Source of the DNA: Fredericiella sp963839515
GTDB lineage: Bacteria > Chloroflexota > Anaerolineae > Caldilineales > Caldilineaceae
Reading direction: 5' to 3'
Assembly: GCA_963839515.1 (NCBI GenBank)
Contig: CAWIVN010000020.1
Location: 62,001 to 126,000 of the forward strand
Length of the DNA: 64,000 bases
The notes under the pieces were generated by a model that saw nothing but the letters and a program-made list of their open reading frames with translations, had not been told where the DNA came from and ran no database searches. Of the stretch, positions 54,392 to 62,229 are shown one piece after another. Made by a program: the position numbers and the translations under genes. Numbering within the stretch: the first letter of the stretch is position 1; each line of letters begins with the position of its first letter.

Positions 54392-54990
54392 ACACCAACC
54401 GCTCGCTCGAGGCGATCGTAGCCCAGTGGCAGGCCGAGCTGGATGCCGGGTTGGAGATCGGTGAGACGCCCGTCTTCTACCTCGGTCAAGGGCCTGCTAT
54501 GCTGGGCGAACTAGTGGGGCCGTTGGCGTTGCAGTGGCTCGACGAGGAACGCCGCGATACGCGTATGCCACTGACCGCAGGCGGAGGGCTGGCGCCCTTC
54601 TGGCTGGCCGCATTGCTCCATCAACGCTCGCCGGATGCGCCCCTGCTCTCGCCCGCCACGGTCTTTTCTTATACGGCACCCGATCCGGCGACGCACGCTG
54701 CTGCGCTCAACCTGCTCGATACGCGCCGGTCGCAGTTCCGCCGCCGCCCAGCTGACCTGCCGCCCGGCTTCCAACCGACCTTTGTTGCCAATGTACAGGC
54801 AGGCCCCTTTGCCGCCGAGACCCTGCCGCTGCAACTCGCCTCCCTGTCATCGCAGGCGGCAAATATGGATTCTGTCACCCCACATTTGGACCACACATCT
54901 GCCTTGCTAGTTGGTGGGCGCGATGGTTGGGTCGCCTGGACAGCCGTGGTCGTCGCCGTTGCCCTGCTTTTGATCGCCCTGGTGGCTTAA
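54388..54990 (+). CDS. Cassette gene B: membrane-tethered protein, possibly DUF6754-related
   Basis: 200 residues. A soluble alpha/beta part (IGETPVFYLGQGPAMLGELVGPLALQWLDEE; PATVFSYTAPDPATHAAALNLLDTRR; FVANVQAGPFAAETLPLQLASL) is followed by a C-terminal transmembrane helix (WVAWTAVVVAVALLLIALVA). From memory, the APDPxxxAAAxxxLL and VxAGxFAxExLPL segments resemble the Chloroflexota DUF6754 family; I could not verify this. ATG overlaps the stop of gene A. Confidence 0.65.
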   Translation: MNTNRSLEAIVAQWQAELDAGLEIGETPVFYLGQGPAMLGELVGPLALQWLDEERRDTRMPLTAGGGLAPFWLAALLHQRSPDAPLLSPATVFSYTAPDPATHAAALNLLDTRRSQFRRRPADLPPGFQPTFVANVQAGPFAAETLPLQLASLSSQAANMDSVTPHLDHTSALLVGGRDGWVAWTAVVVAVALLLIALVA

Positions 54991-54996
54991 ATCCAC

Positions 54997-55638
54997 ATGT
55001 CCGCATCGCCCAACTCTCCACGCCAGCGTTCCAGCGCCAACCTCCTGCTGACGTTGCTGATCCTGGCTGGTCTGGCCCTGCTGATCGTCGACCGCATCGG
55101 CATAACCCCACTCCTCGGCGCGGCGCTGACTGTCGGTTACCAGTGGCTGATGCTGCTGGCAGGCGTAGCGCTGCTGGTCGGCGTGGTCAACGTGCTGGCG
55201 CTGCATCTGTGGCGCGTGCAGGCAGGGCAGCGCGACTGGGTGCTTAGCTTGATACTCGTGGCTGTGCTCGTGGCTGTCTTTGTGGCGGGCGTAATCAGCC
55301 CAGCCGGAGCCAACGGGCCACTGATGGGTTGGATCTTCGACGCGCTGGTGTCTCCCTCCCAATCGGCATTGTTTAGCCTCCTGGTCTTTTTTATGGCTGC
55401 CGCTGCCTTCCGCTACCTGCGCGCGAATCGGCCAGGCGGCGCGTGGATGCTGGTAGGAGCGCTGATCGTGCTGCTGGCGCAGTGGCCGCTGGCGACGCAA
55501 TGGCTGCCGCCTGCCTACGCCCAGGCAACATTTTGGCTGGTGGATGCGCCCGTCATGGCGGCCCTGCGCGGCGTGCTGCTCGGCAGCGGGATCGCCTTGC
55601 TTGTCGTCGGCCTGCGGCTTTTGGTGGGAAAGGCGTAG
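54997..55638 (+). CDS. Cassette gene C: multi-pass membrane protein
   Basis: 213 residues with six predicted helices (LLLTLLILAGLALLIV; TVGYQWLMLLAGVALLVGVVNVLAL; WVLSLILVAVLVAVFVAGVI; ALFSLLVFFMAAAAFRYL; AWMLVGALIVLLAQWPLA; the C-terminal GVLLGSGIALLVVGLRLLVG). It has few charged residues and no known motif. The extracytoplasmic loop ISPAGANGPLMGWIFDALVSPSQ lies between helices 3 and 4. It starts 6 bases after gene B, without a clear ribosome-binding site, so coupled translation is likely. Confidence 0.7.
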   Translation: MSASPNSPRQRSSANLLLTLLILAGLALLIVDRIGITPLLGAALTVGYQWLMLLAGVALLVGVVNVLALHLWRVQAGQRDWVLSLILVAVLVAVFVAGVISPAGANGPLMGWIFDALVSPSQSALFSLLVFFMAAAAFRYLRANRPGGAWMLVGALIVLLAQWPLATQWLPPAYAQATFWLVDAPVMAALRGVLLGSGIALLVVGLRLLVGKA

Positions 55639-55650
55639 CAAGGCACACCC

Positions 55651-57024
55651 ATGTCGCCCATCCTCTGCCCCCACTGCGGCACTGCCAATCGCGCGGGTTC
55701 CAGCTTCTGCAACCGTTGCGGCGCCAGCTTGCGCAGCGAGCTAGGCGCCCCGCCTGCCGGCAAAACGCCGAGTTCGCCGTCCGCGTCCCCACGCCCAACA
55801 GAAGGCGGCGAGCAGCCGGTACAGCCGGGATCTGTGGGCACACCTGGTGCAAGCGACAAAAGCACGCAGCAACCGAGCAGCGGACAGACCTCTAGCTCCG
55901 GGGGCGACCAGCCGTGGTTGGAGCCCGGCTTTGCGGGCGAGGACGACGTACCGCCCGAGCCTCTCGAACCGGCCGAGGATGTCGATGCCGGGGTGGCCGA
56001 CACCACCGAGATCCCCGTGGCGGCAGGGCGCCTGGTTAGCGGCATCCAAGGGCTGATCGAGCCGATCCGTGTGGCCACGGTGCCGGGTGAGAGCGACGGC
56101 GAACCGCCCTCGGGCGAGATTGCAGGCGAAGCGTTGGATGCCGACCGCCTGCGTCGCGTGCGTGCCTTGATGGCCGAAGAGCCGCTGCTGGCGTCCGGTT
56201 CGTTGTTGATCTCCCTCACCGGCGCGCCGCAAGCGGGTTCCTTGCCGCCCCGCCGCCAGGCATCGCTGTGGATTCCCTGGGTGTTTCTGTTGATCGGCAT
56301 GGCTGTGGCGATCCCGGTCTTTTTCCAGTTGTTCCGCCCCACGGGTACTGCGCTTGCGTGGCCCGGAGTGATTGCGGCGCACGCCGCCATCGACGGCTTG
56401 CCGCCGCAGGCGACAGTCCAAGTTTTCTGGGCTTACGACCCGGCCACGGCCGGCGAACTGGACCTGCTCGCTGCTCCCATCGTGCGTCACCTGCTCGATA
56501 AGGGTGCAAACCTGCAGGTGGTCAGCCTCCTGCCCAATGGCCCTGCTACGGCCCGGCGGCTGCTGACCGCCGTGCACGATGAGCGGAGCCAGATGCGCCG
56601 CGGCGTAGGCGAGGCGGCTATGGACCCACCCCGTTTCCTCCCCGGTGGTGTGATGGTGCTGCCCGTGCTCGGCCAACAGAGCGCCAACCTGGCCGTGGTC
56701 TTTGCGGCGCAGGCTGAGGACGTGCAGGCGTGGCTGGAACAGGTGGCGGTGCGCAACCGAGTGCCCGTCGTGGCTGCCACCGGGGCCGGGGCCGACCCGA
56801 TGCTGCGTCCCTACCTGGCCTCAGGCCAGCTGATCGGCCTGGTCAGCGGTTACGACGGCGCGGCCTCGTATACGGCTCTGCTCGACGAACTGCCCACGCG
56901 CTCGCGCGAGCGGCAGTTGCAGTTGCAGCTTGTCGGCCAGAATCTCGCCACCGTCGTCTTCCTGCTGCTGATCCTGGCCGGCAATGTTGCCATCCTGGTG
57001 ACGGGGAGGCGTGGCGATGCCTGA
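55651..57024 (+). CDS. Cassette gene D: zinc-ribbon membrane protein with alpha/beta domain
   Basis: 457 residues. An N-terminal double-CxxC zinc ribbon (ILCPHCGTANRAGSSFCNRCGASL) is followed by an acidic Pro/Ser/Gly-rich linker to about residue 130 and a helical segment. A transmembrane helix (LWIPWVFLLIGMAVAIPVFFQLF, about 208-230) leads to an extracytoplasmic Rossmann-like domain (ATVQVFWAYDPATAGELDLLAAPIVRHLLDKGANLQVVSLLPNGPATARRLL; NLAVVFAAQAEDVQAWLEQVA; LIGLVSGYDGAASYTALL), and a final helix (LATVVFLLLILAGNVAILV) ends the chain. AAGG precedes the ATG. I know no function; the domain order suggests that a cytosolic ribbon senses or binds partners for an outer domain. Confidence 0.75.
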   Translation: MSPILCPHCGTANRAGSSFCNRCGASLRSELGAPPAGKTPSSPSASPRPTEGGEQPVQPGSVGTPGASDKSTQQPSSGQTSSSGGDQPWLEPGFAGEDDVPPEPLEPAEDVDAGVADTTEIPVAAGRLVSGIQGLIEPIRVATVPGESDGEPPSGEIAGEALDADRLRRVRALMAEEPLLASGSLLISLTGAPQAGSLPPRRQASLWIPWVFLLIGMAVAIPVFFQLFRPTGTALAWPGVIAAHAAIDGLPPQATVQVFWAYDPATAGELDLLAAPIVRHLLDKGANLQVVSLLPNGPATARRLLTAVHDERSQMRRGVGEAAMDPPRFLPGGVMVLPVLGQQSANLAVVFAAQAEDVQAWLEQVAVRNRVPVVAATGAGADPMLRPYLASGQLIGLVSGYDGAASYTALLDELPTRSRERQLQLQLVGQNLATVVFLLLILAGNVAILVTGRRGDA

Positions 57025-57802
57025 GCCGGTAACACAACTCAGCCAATATATGCAGCCGGACTGGGTGGCCTCGGCAGGGGTGTGGGTAGGGCTGGCGGTC
57101 GCCCTGCTTGTCTTCAGCGCCATTCTGGGCGATCACTGGTTGGCGCGGCTTGGCCAGGCGATCTTGGTTGGGGCTGGCCTTGGTTACGCTGCAGCTGTGA
57201 CCTGGCATGCGGTAATCGGGCTGACGGTCGTACAAGGATTGTTGGCCAACCCAATCGCAGAACCGTGGAACTGGATCCCAGTGGTGCTGGCGGCGCTGCT
57301 AGTGCTGGCGGCGGGCGAGCGCATCCTCTTGCAGGGCGAAGGTGGACCGCCAGCCGGCGGCTTCCGCCGTGTCCTGCGCTGGGGCGGCGTCGTGCCTGCT
57401 GCGTTGCTGCTGGCGGCGGGTATCGCCGTGGTGGCAGTGGGCGCAGTGCAAGGGACGCTGCTGCCACAGTTCCTGGCCGCCGCGCGCACCGGCATCCGCT
57501 GGGACGCCGCACTCGACGTTTTTTTTACCGGCCTCTTGACGCTGGTCGTCACGGCGAGTGCGCTGGTCTTTTGGGGGTTGGACCCGCAGCGTCACATGGA
57601 TGGGCAGCCAAGCTGGGTGCAGCGCCTGATGCGGGCCTGGGTCTGGTTTGGCCAACGGGCGGTGTGGTTGGCAGCGGGTGTGCTTTTTGCGCGGCTGGCG
57701 GCTTCGCGCACGTCGCTGCTGATCGCCCAGCTGGAGTTTATGCGCGCTGCCTTTGCGTCCACGGAGCTGTGGCAAATAATCCAGGGTTGGTGGCCAGGAT
57801 GA
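57011..57802 (+). CDS. Cassette gene E: multi-pass membrane protein
   Basis: 263 residues with seven or eight helices (WVASAGVWVGLAVALLVFSAIL; LGQAILVGAGLGYAAAVTWHAVIGLTVV; WNWIPVVLAALLVLAAGERILL; VVPAALLLAAGIAVVAVGAV; ALDVFFTGLLTLVVTASALVFWGL; AVWLAAGVLFARLAA). The last 40 residues are soluble (RTSLLIAQLEFMRAAFASTELWQIIQGWWPG). I do not recognise the family. GGGGAGG lies 6 bases before the ATG. It overlaps gene D by 14 bases and gene F by 4 (ATGA), so D, E and F are translationally coupled. Confidence 0.72.
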   Translation: MAMPEPVTQLSQYMQPDWVASAGVWVGLAVALLVFSAILGDHWLARLGQAILVGAGLGYAAAVTWHAVIGLTVVQGLLANPIAEPWNWIPVVLAALLVLAAGERILLQGEGGPPAGGFRRVLRWGGVVPAALLLAAGIAVVAVGAVQGTLLPQFLAAARTGIRWDAALDVFFTGLLTLVVTASALVFWGLDPQRHMDGQPSWVQRLMRAWVWFGQRAVWLAAGVLFARLAASRTSLLIAQLEFMRAAFASTELWQIIQGWWPG

Positions 57803-58988
57803 CAGGTTCCTTAACGCGTGGACAATCGATTCCACAAGCACTTGACGACCCGCCGTCGATCATGGCCTTGGGTTTTGACGTTGCGTCCGTGCGCGCCTGC
57901 CTGTTGGAGATGATAAGTGGGCGCTGTCGCCTGGCAGGGTGGTCGAGCACGCCACGGCGGCCGGACGCATCGCTGGATGCACAGGCGGGTGAACTGTTGC
58001 AGCGGTTGGGCGGGCGACTGCATCGTACATTGTGGAATGGGGACGAGGGCGCGCCGTTCGTGTTGAGCGATGAGCCGACAAGCTATCCGCCATTGGGCCA
58101 GGTGGCCGTGGCGGCCAGCCCGCGCGGCACGTGCGCGTGTGGGTGGCCGGGTTGACGGCCACCCAAAGCCTGGTTGCGGCTGAGGAGGCGTTAGCCGGCA
58201 GCCCCGCCCAGATTGTGGGCCAGACACTGCACAGTGCAGACCTGCAAGTGGGGCGGCTGTCCGCCGTCTTGGCCAGGGTTGAGATCGACTTGATCCTCCT
58301 CGTGGGCGGGTATGACTATCCGGGCGCCGAGGCGCAGGAGCCATTATACGAACTGAGCCGTGTCTTTGCGACCGTGCTGGCGCGCACGCCCCCGCCGCAG
58401 CGGCCCCATGTGCTTTTCGCCGGCAACCGTTGGGCCGCGGCCGGCGCGGCCGAGATCTTCCATTCCATGGGCGCAGGCGCAGTTGAGGCGGTGGAAAACG
58501 TATGTCCTGCTCCTGGCGTACTGCACCGCGTAGGGCTGGTGCAGGCTGTCAACTTTGCCTACTGGCGGCTGTGCCGCCGCAGTGAAGGCATGCGCGAGAT
58601 CAGCCGCTGGATGACAGCCCCCGGCCACATCAGCAGTATTGAAAGCAGCTTCGCCCAGCTTGTCCAAGTATGGATGGAACACAACGGTCTGCCTGACCTG
58701 CATGCGCTCTACTGCGGCCCCGCCTGGTGGCTGCACGTTGTAGCGCAGCAGGACCAGCAAGGGTTGGAAATACGCTACGTCGTCCCGGACAGCAGGCCGG
58801 ACAACTGGGAAGGCTGGCCCCCGCTGAGGCTGGTCAGCGGCGAATGGCCGAGCAATTTATGGCCGCGGCCCGCCGGCTCCTGGTGGGATCGCGGCGCACT
58901 GGCTCCGTTGGTGGCGGCGGTGGGGCAACTTGCACCGCAGGCCATGCTGCAAGCGCTGCGCGCCGACGTGCTGGAACCGCGCGGCTGA
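57799..58988 (+). CDS. Cassette gene F: MutL/GlmL-like ASKHA protein, frameshifted
   Basis: From ATG 57799 to about 58124 in one frame (IMALGFDVASVRACLLEMISGRCRLAGWS; VLSDEPTSYPPLGQVAVAASPRG), then resuming in another frame (VRVWVAGLTATQSLVAAEEALAGSPAQIVG; LILLVGGYDYPGAEAQEPLYELSRVFATVL; HVLFAGNRWAAAGAAEIF) to 58988. Adding one G at ACGTGCG (about 58119-58125) rejoins it to about 397 residues. The ALGFDVASVRACLLE beginning and LILLVGGYD phosphate loop resemble MutL/GlmL proteins, ATP-binding relatives of FGGY kinases linked to glutamate mutase. No mutase subunit is nearby, so here it may serve the membrane cassette. Confidence 0.7.
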
Positions 58989-59022
58989 TTCCAATCGGAA
59001 GCGGGCAGACGGAAAAGCCCGG

Positions 59023-59050
59023 CAAATTTGTTTAATATTAAACTAATTTG
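59023..59050. promoter_or_regulatory. AT-rich 28-bp palindrome before the nitroreductase gene
   Basis: CAAATTT-GTTTAATATTAAAC-TAATTTG is symmetrical at all but one position per arm; the central 14 bases (59030-59043) are a perfect palindrome. It is very AT-rich for this genome and lies 30 bases before the start codon. This is typical of an operator for a MarR/HxlR-type redox or drug-responsive regulator. No such regulator gene is adjacent. Confidence 0.75.
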
Positions 59051-59079
59051 CGAATCATCACTGATTGGAGAGCGGCAAT

Positions 59080-59706
59080 ATGGACCAAGTAACGTTGTCT
59101 TCGCACGAGATCAAGCAGGCGACTGTCGATTATCCGATTCACCCGCTGTTGCAGCAACGGTGGAGCCCGCGCGCGTTTGACTCTCGTCCGGTCGAGGCGG
59201 CCAAGCTGCGCAGTATCTTGGAGGCGGCACGTTGGGCGCCTTCGGGCGGCAATGCTCAACCTTGGTACTTTATCGTGGCGACAAAGGAAAACGAAGAGGA
59301 ATATGCGAGGCTGGCATCCTGCCTCGCCCCAAGCAACGCCGAATGGGCGGCACAGGCGCCGGTCTTGCTCATGACTGTAGCCCAGATGGTGACTAGCAGC
59401 GGCCGCAAAAATGGGCACGCTTTTCACGACATAGGACTGGCTACGCAGAACCTGGCGATCCAGACGACGGCGTTGGACTTACATGTGCACCCCATGGCCG
59501 GCTTTTCGGCCGACACGGCGCGCACATTGTACGGCATCCCCGAGAATTTTGAGCCGGTGACGATGCTGGCAATCGGCTACCTGGGCGACCCCCAAACGCT
59601 TGCCGAACAGCGCCGGCAGCAAGAGCTTACCCCGCGCACGCGCAGACCCCTCAACGAGTTCGTCTTTGGCGAAGCTTGGGGCCGACCCTCGCCGATCGTC
59701 GAGTAA
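59080..59706 (+). CDS. Nitroreductase-family protein
   Basis: 208 residues from ATG 59080 (GGAGAG 7 bases upstream), preferred over a TTG five codons earlier. FMN-dependent fold: LLQQRWSPRAFDSRPVEAAKLRSILEAARWAPSGGNAQPWYFIVAT carries the N-terminal FMN-binding RWSPR and PSGGNAQPW motifs, and HDIGLATQNLAIQTTALDLHVHPMAGF the dimer and second FMN contacts. It probably reduces quinones or nitro compounds with NAD(P)H. The palindrome just upstream suggests that expression is induced by its substrates. Confidence 0.93.
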   Translation: MDQVTLSSHEIKQATVDYPIHPLLQQRWSPRAFDSRPVEAAKLRSILEAARWAPSGGNAQPWYFIVATKENEEEYARLASCLAPSNAEWAAQAPVLLMTVAQMVTSSGRKNGHAFHDIGLATQNLAIQTTALDLHVHPMAGFSADTARTLYGIPENFEPVTMLAIGYLGDPQTLAEQRRQQELTPRTRRPLNEFVFGEAWGRPSPIVE

Positions 59707-59736
59707 GCCACTTCCCTCTTTCAGACTATCAGAATG

Positions 59737-59836
59737 CCATGGCGCAAACTCACTGCGCACCTGGTCGTGTTACAATTCTGCATAGCCCAAAGGCCTTTGG
59801 GCTATGCAGGCACACCATGGCGCAACTCACTGCGCA
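59737..59836. repeat. Direct repeat pair flanking a 32-bp perfect palindrome
   Basis: CCATGGCGCAAACTCACTGC plus GCA (59737-59759) and CCATGGCGCAACTCACTGCG plus CA (59815-59836) differ by one base deletion. Between them lies a perfect palindrome, 59778-59809, with arms CTGCATAGCCCAAAGG/CCTTTGGGCTATGCAG. The arms share CATAGCCC with the hairpin at 27914-27944. It fills most of the 167-base gap between the nitroreductase and deaminase genes. Confidence 0.85.
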
Positions 59837-59873
59837 TGTGCCTGATGGATCTTGATACGCGAGGGTAAACGCT

Positions 59874-60272
59874 TTGACCATATCCTTTGAAGATCTCTAC
59901 TCAGCGGCAAAATCTGTCCTGAACCCGCGTCGCCTTTCTGCATCCGCTGAAGCCGGCGGTGTCGGCGCAGCACTGCTCACGTCCAGCGGCGCCGTGTATA
60001 CGGGTGTATGCATCGACACCGCCTGCTCAATGGGTTTTTGCGCCGAACACGCGGCAGCGGCGGCCATGATCACCGCGGGTGAAAGCCACGTGCTGCGGAT
60101 GGTGGCCGTCAACTGGAACGGTGGCATTTTGCCACCCTGCGGCCGCTGCCGCGAGTTTATCAGCCAGCTTAACGACGAGAACTTGAACGCCGAGGTGCTG
60201 GTTGGCGAAAGCGTGGTTGTGGCGTTGCGCGATCTGTTGCCCTATGACTGGCGGGTGGCGGCAGGCGCATAG
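59874..60272 (+). CDS. Cytidine deaminase-like zinc protein
   Basis: 132 residues from a TTG start with GAGGG upstream. The zinc site is complete: GFCAEHAAAAAMI (Cys-Ala-Glu, with Glu as the proton shuttle) and LPPCGRCREFISQL (PCxxC). The length and order fit the tetrameric cytidine/blasticidin-S deaminase group. Either nucleoside salvage or detoxification is possible; the CAEHAA form and the short C-terminus lean towards the blasticidin-S-deaminase-like branch, at low confidence. It is followed 38 bases on by the PTPS-related membrane protein. Confidence 0.88.
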   Translation: MTISFEDLYSAAKSVLNPRRLSASAEAGGVGAALLTSSGAVYTGVCIDTACSMGFCAEHAAAAAMITAGESHVLRMVAVNWNGGILPPCGRCREFISQLNDENLNAEVLVGESVVVALRDLLPYDWRVAAGA

Positions 60273-60310
60273 CACCGGCGGTGCGAACCGGACTCCCACA
60301 AGAAGTGAAC

Positions 60311-62224
60311 ATGATGCGCCGATTGCGGCTCGATCCTTACCTGTTTTTGCTGTTTGCCCTCACGCTGCCGGCATTGGCGCCGCTGCTGTCACCGGGCTAT
60401 TTCTATGACGCCCACGACGGGCGGCACAGCGTCTTCTATCTTATCCAGTTTGATGCCAGCATTCACGACGGGGCCTGGTGGCCGCGCTGGGCAATGCACC
60501 ACATCCAGGGCTATGGCTATCCAACCTTCTTGATCCAGGCCCCTCTGGGGCTTTACTTGGGTGAAGTTTTCGTGTTGTTAGGGGCAGGGTTTACCATGGC
60601 CGCCAAGCTGAGTTGGGTGGTAGGGACCCTTGCCGGCGCGTGGGGGATGTACGCCCTGGTACGCCACTGGCTGAACCTTCCACCCTTCCTATGGGCCAAT
60701 CCCCAGGGGCGGCAGGCCTCGGCACAGCTGGCTGCGCCTATGCCGCCTCAGCATAGAGAGGAAACTACTCAGTTCGGTTATGAAGGATGGGTCGCGCTGG
60801 CGGCGCTCGTTGCCGCCGTCCTCTATGTGTACTTCCCCTATCACCTGGTAGATATGTATGTGCGCGGGGCGCTCAACGATACGCTGTTGCTCGCCTGGCT
60901 GCCTTGGTTGTTCTTGGTCTTCGACCGCCTGCTGATGCTTGGCACGGCCAAGGGCTGGCAGCGACGGTTGGGCCTGGCGATGTTGGTGCTCGCCGGCACC
61001 CTGCTGACGCATACCTTCGCCCTGCTGTCGATCGTACCGCTGCTGATCAGCCTGGTGGTATTTCGCCTGGTCCAGGCGTGGTTGCGCAGCGGGTTGCCCT
61101 GGCGGCGCACGCTGCTGGCGCTGGCAGGCGGTTTGGGCGGGCTGCTGCTTTGTGCCATCTTTATTCTGCCCCTGCTGGCAGAGGGGCGTTACTTGCAGCA
61201 GCAGGTTTATGTCACCGATACATACGACTTCCGCAACCACTTCGTGCAAATCGGGCAGTACTTCAGCCCGTTTTGGGGCTTCGGCTTTTCCGACGACCCG
61301 CGGGGCGCCAACGATGGCATGAGCTTCCAGGTGGGCGTTCTGCTGCTGGTACTGGCAGTCGGCGCCGTCTTTGGCTGGCGTAAAGCCAAGGTGGCCCGCG
61401 CCATACAAAGCTATCTGCTGGTGATGGGCGCGCTGCTGCTGGTCGTGATGACCCCGCTGGCGCAGCCTTTCTGGGAGGCGCTGCCGCCGCTAACGGTGAT
61501 CCAGTTCCCATGGCGCTTGCTGGCGCTGACCGGCTTCCTCTTCAGCGCGCTCGGCGGGCTGCTGTTGGCCAACCTGGCGCTTGACGATCTGGCCGACGAG
61601 GTGCAGGCGCTGCTTGCCACGGCCACGGGGGCGAGCAGGAGCCCCGCCGGGGGAGTGTTGGTCTTTGCCCTGCTGGGCGTCTTTGCCAGTTGGCCCTATC
61701 TCCAGGCCAATCTCTCCCCGGTGGAGGACTGGCGTGAGGATGGGCGGGCCATCTTTCGTTTCGAGCAAGAACATCCTGATATGATCGCCTACACGGAGTG
61801 GGTGACGCAGCCGTTCTCGACGACGGTCATGAGCGCCGGCTATGCTGCGCCAGACTATGCCGAGGACCACGGCTACACGACTAGCCTCGACCGTTTGCAG
61901 ATCGTCGCAGGCGACGGTACGGTAGCCAGCCGCCACAGCCGCGGCTCGAGCGGCGGCGGCGTGGTAGAAATGGCTACGCCGGGCGTCGTCCAGGTTAACT
62001 TCTTCTACTTCCCCGGTTGGGAGGTAACCGTGGATGGGCTGCCCGCCCAAACTCGCCCCTCGCCCACTGGGGCAATCCTGGTGGATGTCGGCGTTGGCCG
62101 GCACGCCATCGACGCCCGCTTTGGCGATACGCCCCCGCGTACGCTCGGCGCCCTTATCTCCGGTGTGATGCTGATCATCGCAGCTGGACTGCTCTTATGG
62201 CGCAGCAAGCCGCATGAAGGGTAA
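60311..62224 (+). CDS. PTPS-related-domain multi-pass membrane protein
   Basis: 638 residues from ATG 60311 (a second ATG follows at once). The opening SPGYFYDAHDGRHSVFYLIQFDASIHDGAWWPRWAMHHIQGYGYPTF is the hallmark of the '6-pyruvoyl-tetrahydropterin synthase-related' membrane family, whose name is historical; the proteins are GT-C-like. About 12 helices follow, then a soluble C-terminal beta domain (VVQVNFFYFPGWEVTVDGLPAQTRPSPTGAILVDVGVGRHAIDARF) and a last helix. The PGWEVTVDG segment is similar to the ends of the two YfhO-like proteins. A role in sugar transfer at the cell surface is inferred. tsaD begins 5 bases after the stop. Confidence 0.8.
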   Translation: MMRRLRLDPYLFLLFALTLPALAPLLSPGYFYDAHDGRHSVFYLIQFDASIHDGAWWPRWAMHHIQGYGYPTFLIQAPLGLYLGEVFVLLGAGFTMAAKLSWVVGTLAGAWGMYALVRHWLNLPPFLWANPQGRQASAQLAAPMPPQHREETTQFGYEGWVALAALVAAVLYVYFPYHLVDMYVRGALNDTLLLAWLPWLFLVFDRLLMLGTAKGWQRRLGLAMLVLAGTLLTHTFALLSIVPLLISLVVFRLVQAWLRSGLPWRRTLLALAGGLGGLLLCAIFILPLLAEGRYLQQQVYVTDTYDFRNHFVQIGQYFSPFWGFGFSDDPRGANDGMSFQVGVLLLVLAVGAVFGWRKAKVARAIQSYLLVMGALLLVVMTPLAQPFWEALPPLTVIQFPWRLLALTGFLFSALGGLLLANLALDDLADEVQALLATATGASRSPAGGVLVFALLGVFASWPYLQANLSPVEDWREDGRAIFRFEQEHPDMIAYTEWVTQPFSTTVMSAGYAAPDYAEDHGYTTSLDRLQIVAGDGTVASRHSRGSSGGGVVEMATPGVVQVNFFYFPGWEVTVDGLPAQTRPSPTGAILVDVGVGRHAIDARFGDTPPRTLGALISGVMLIIAAGLLLWRSKPHEG

Positions 62225-62229
62225 AGCTA

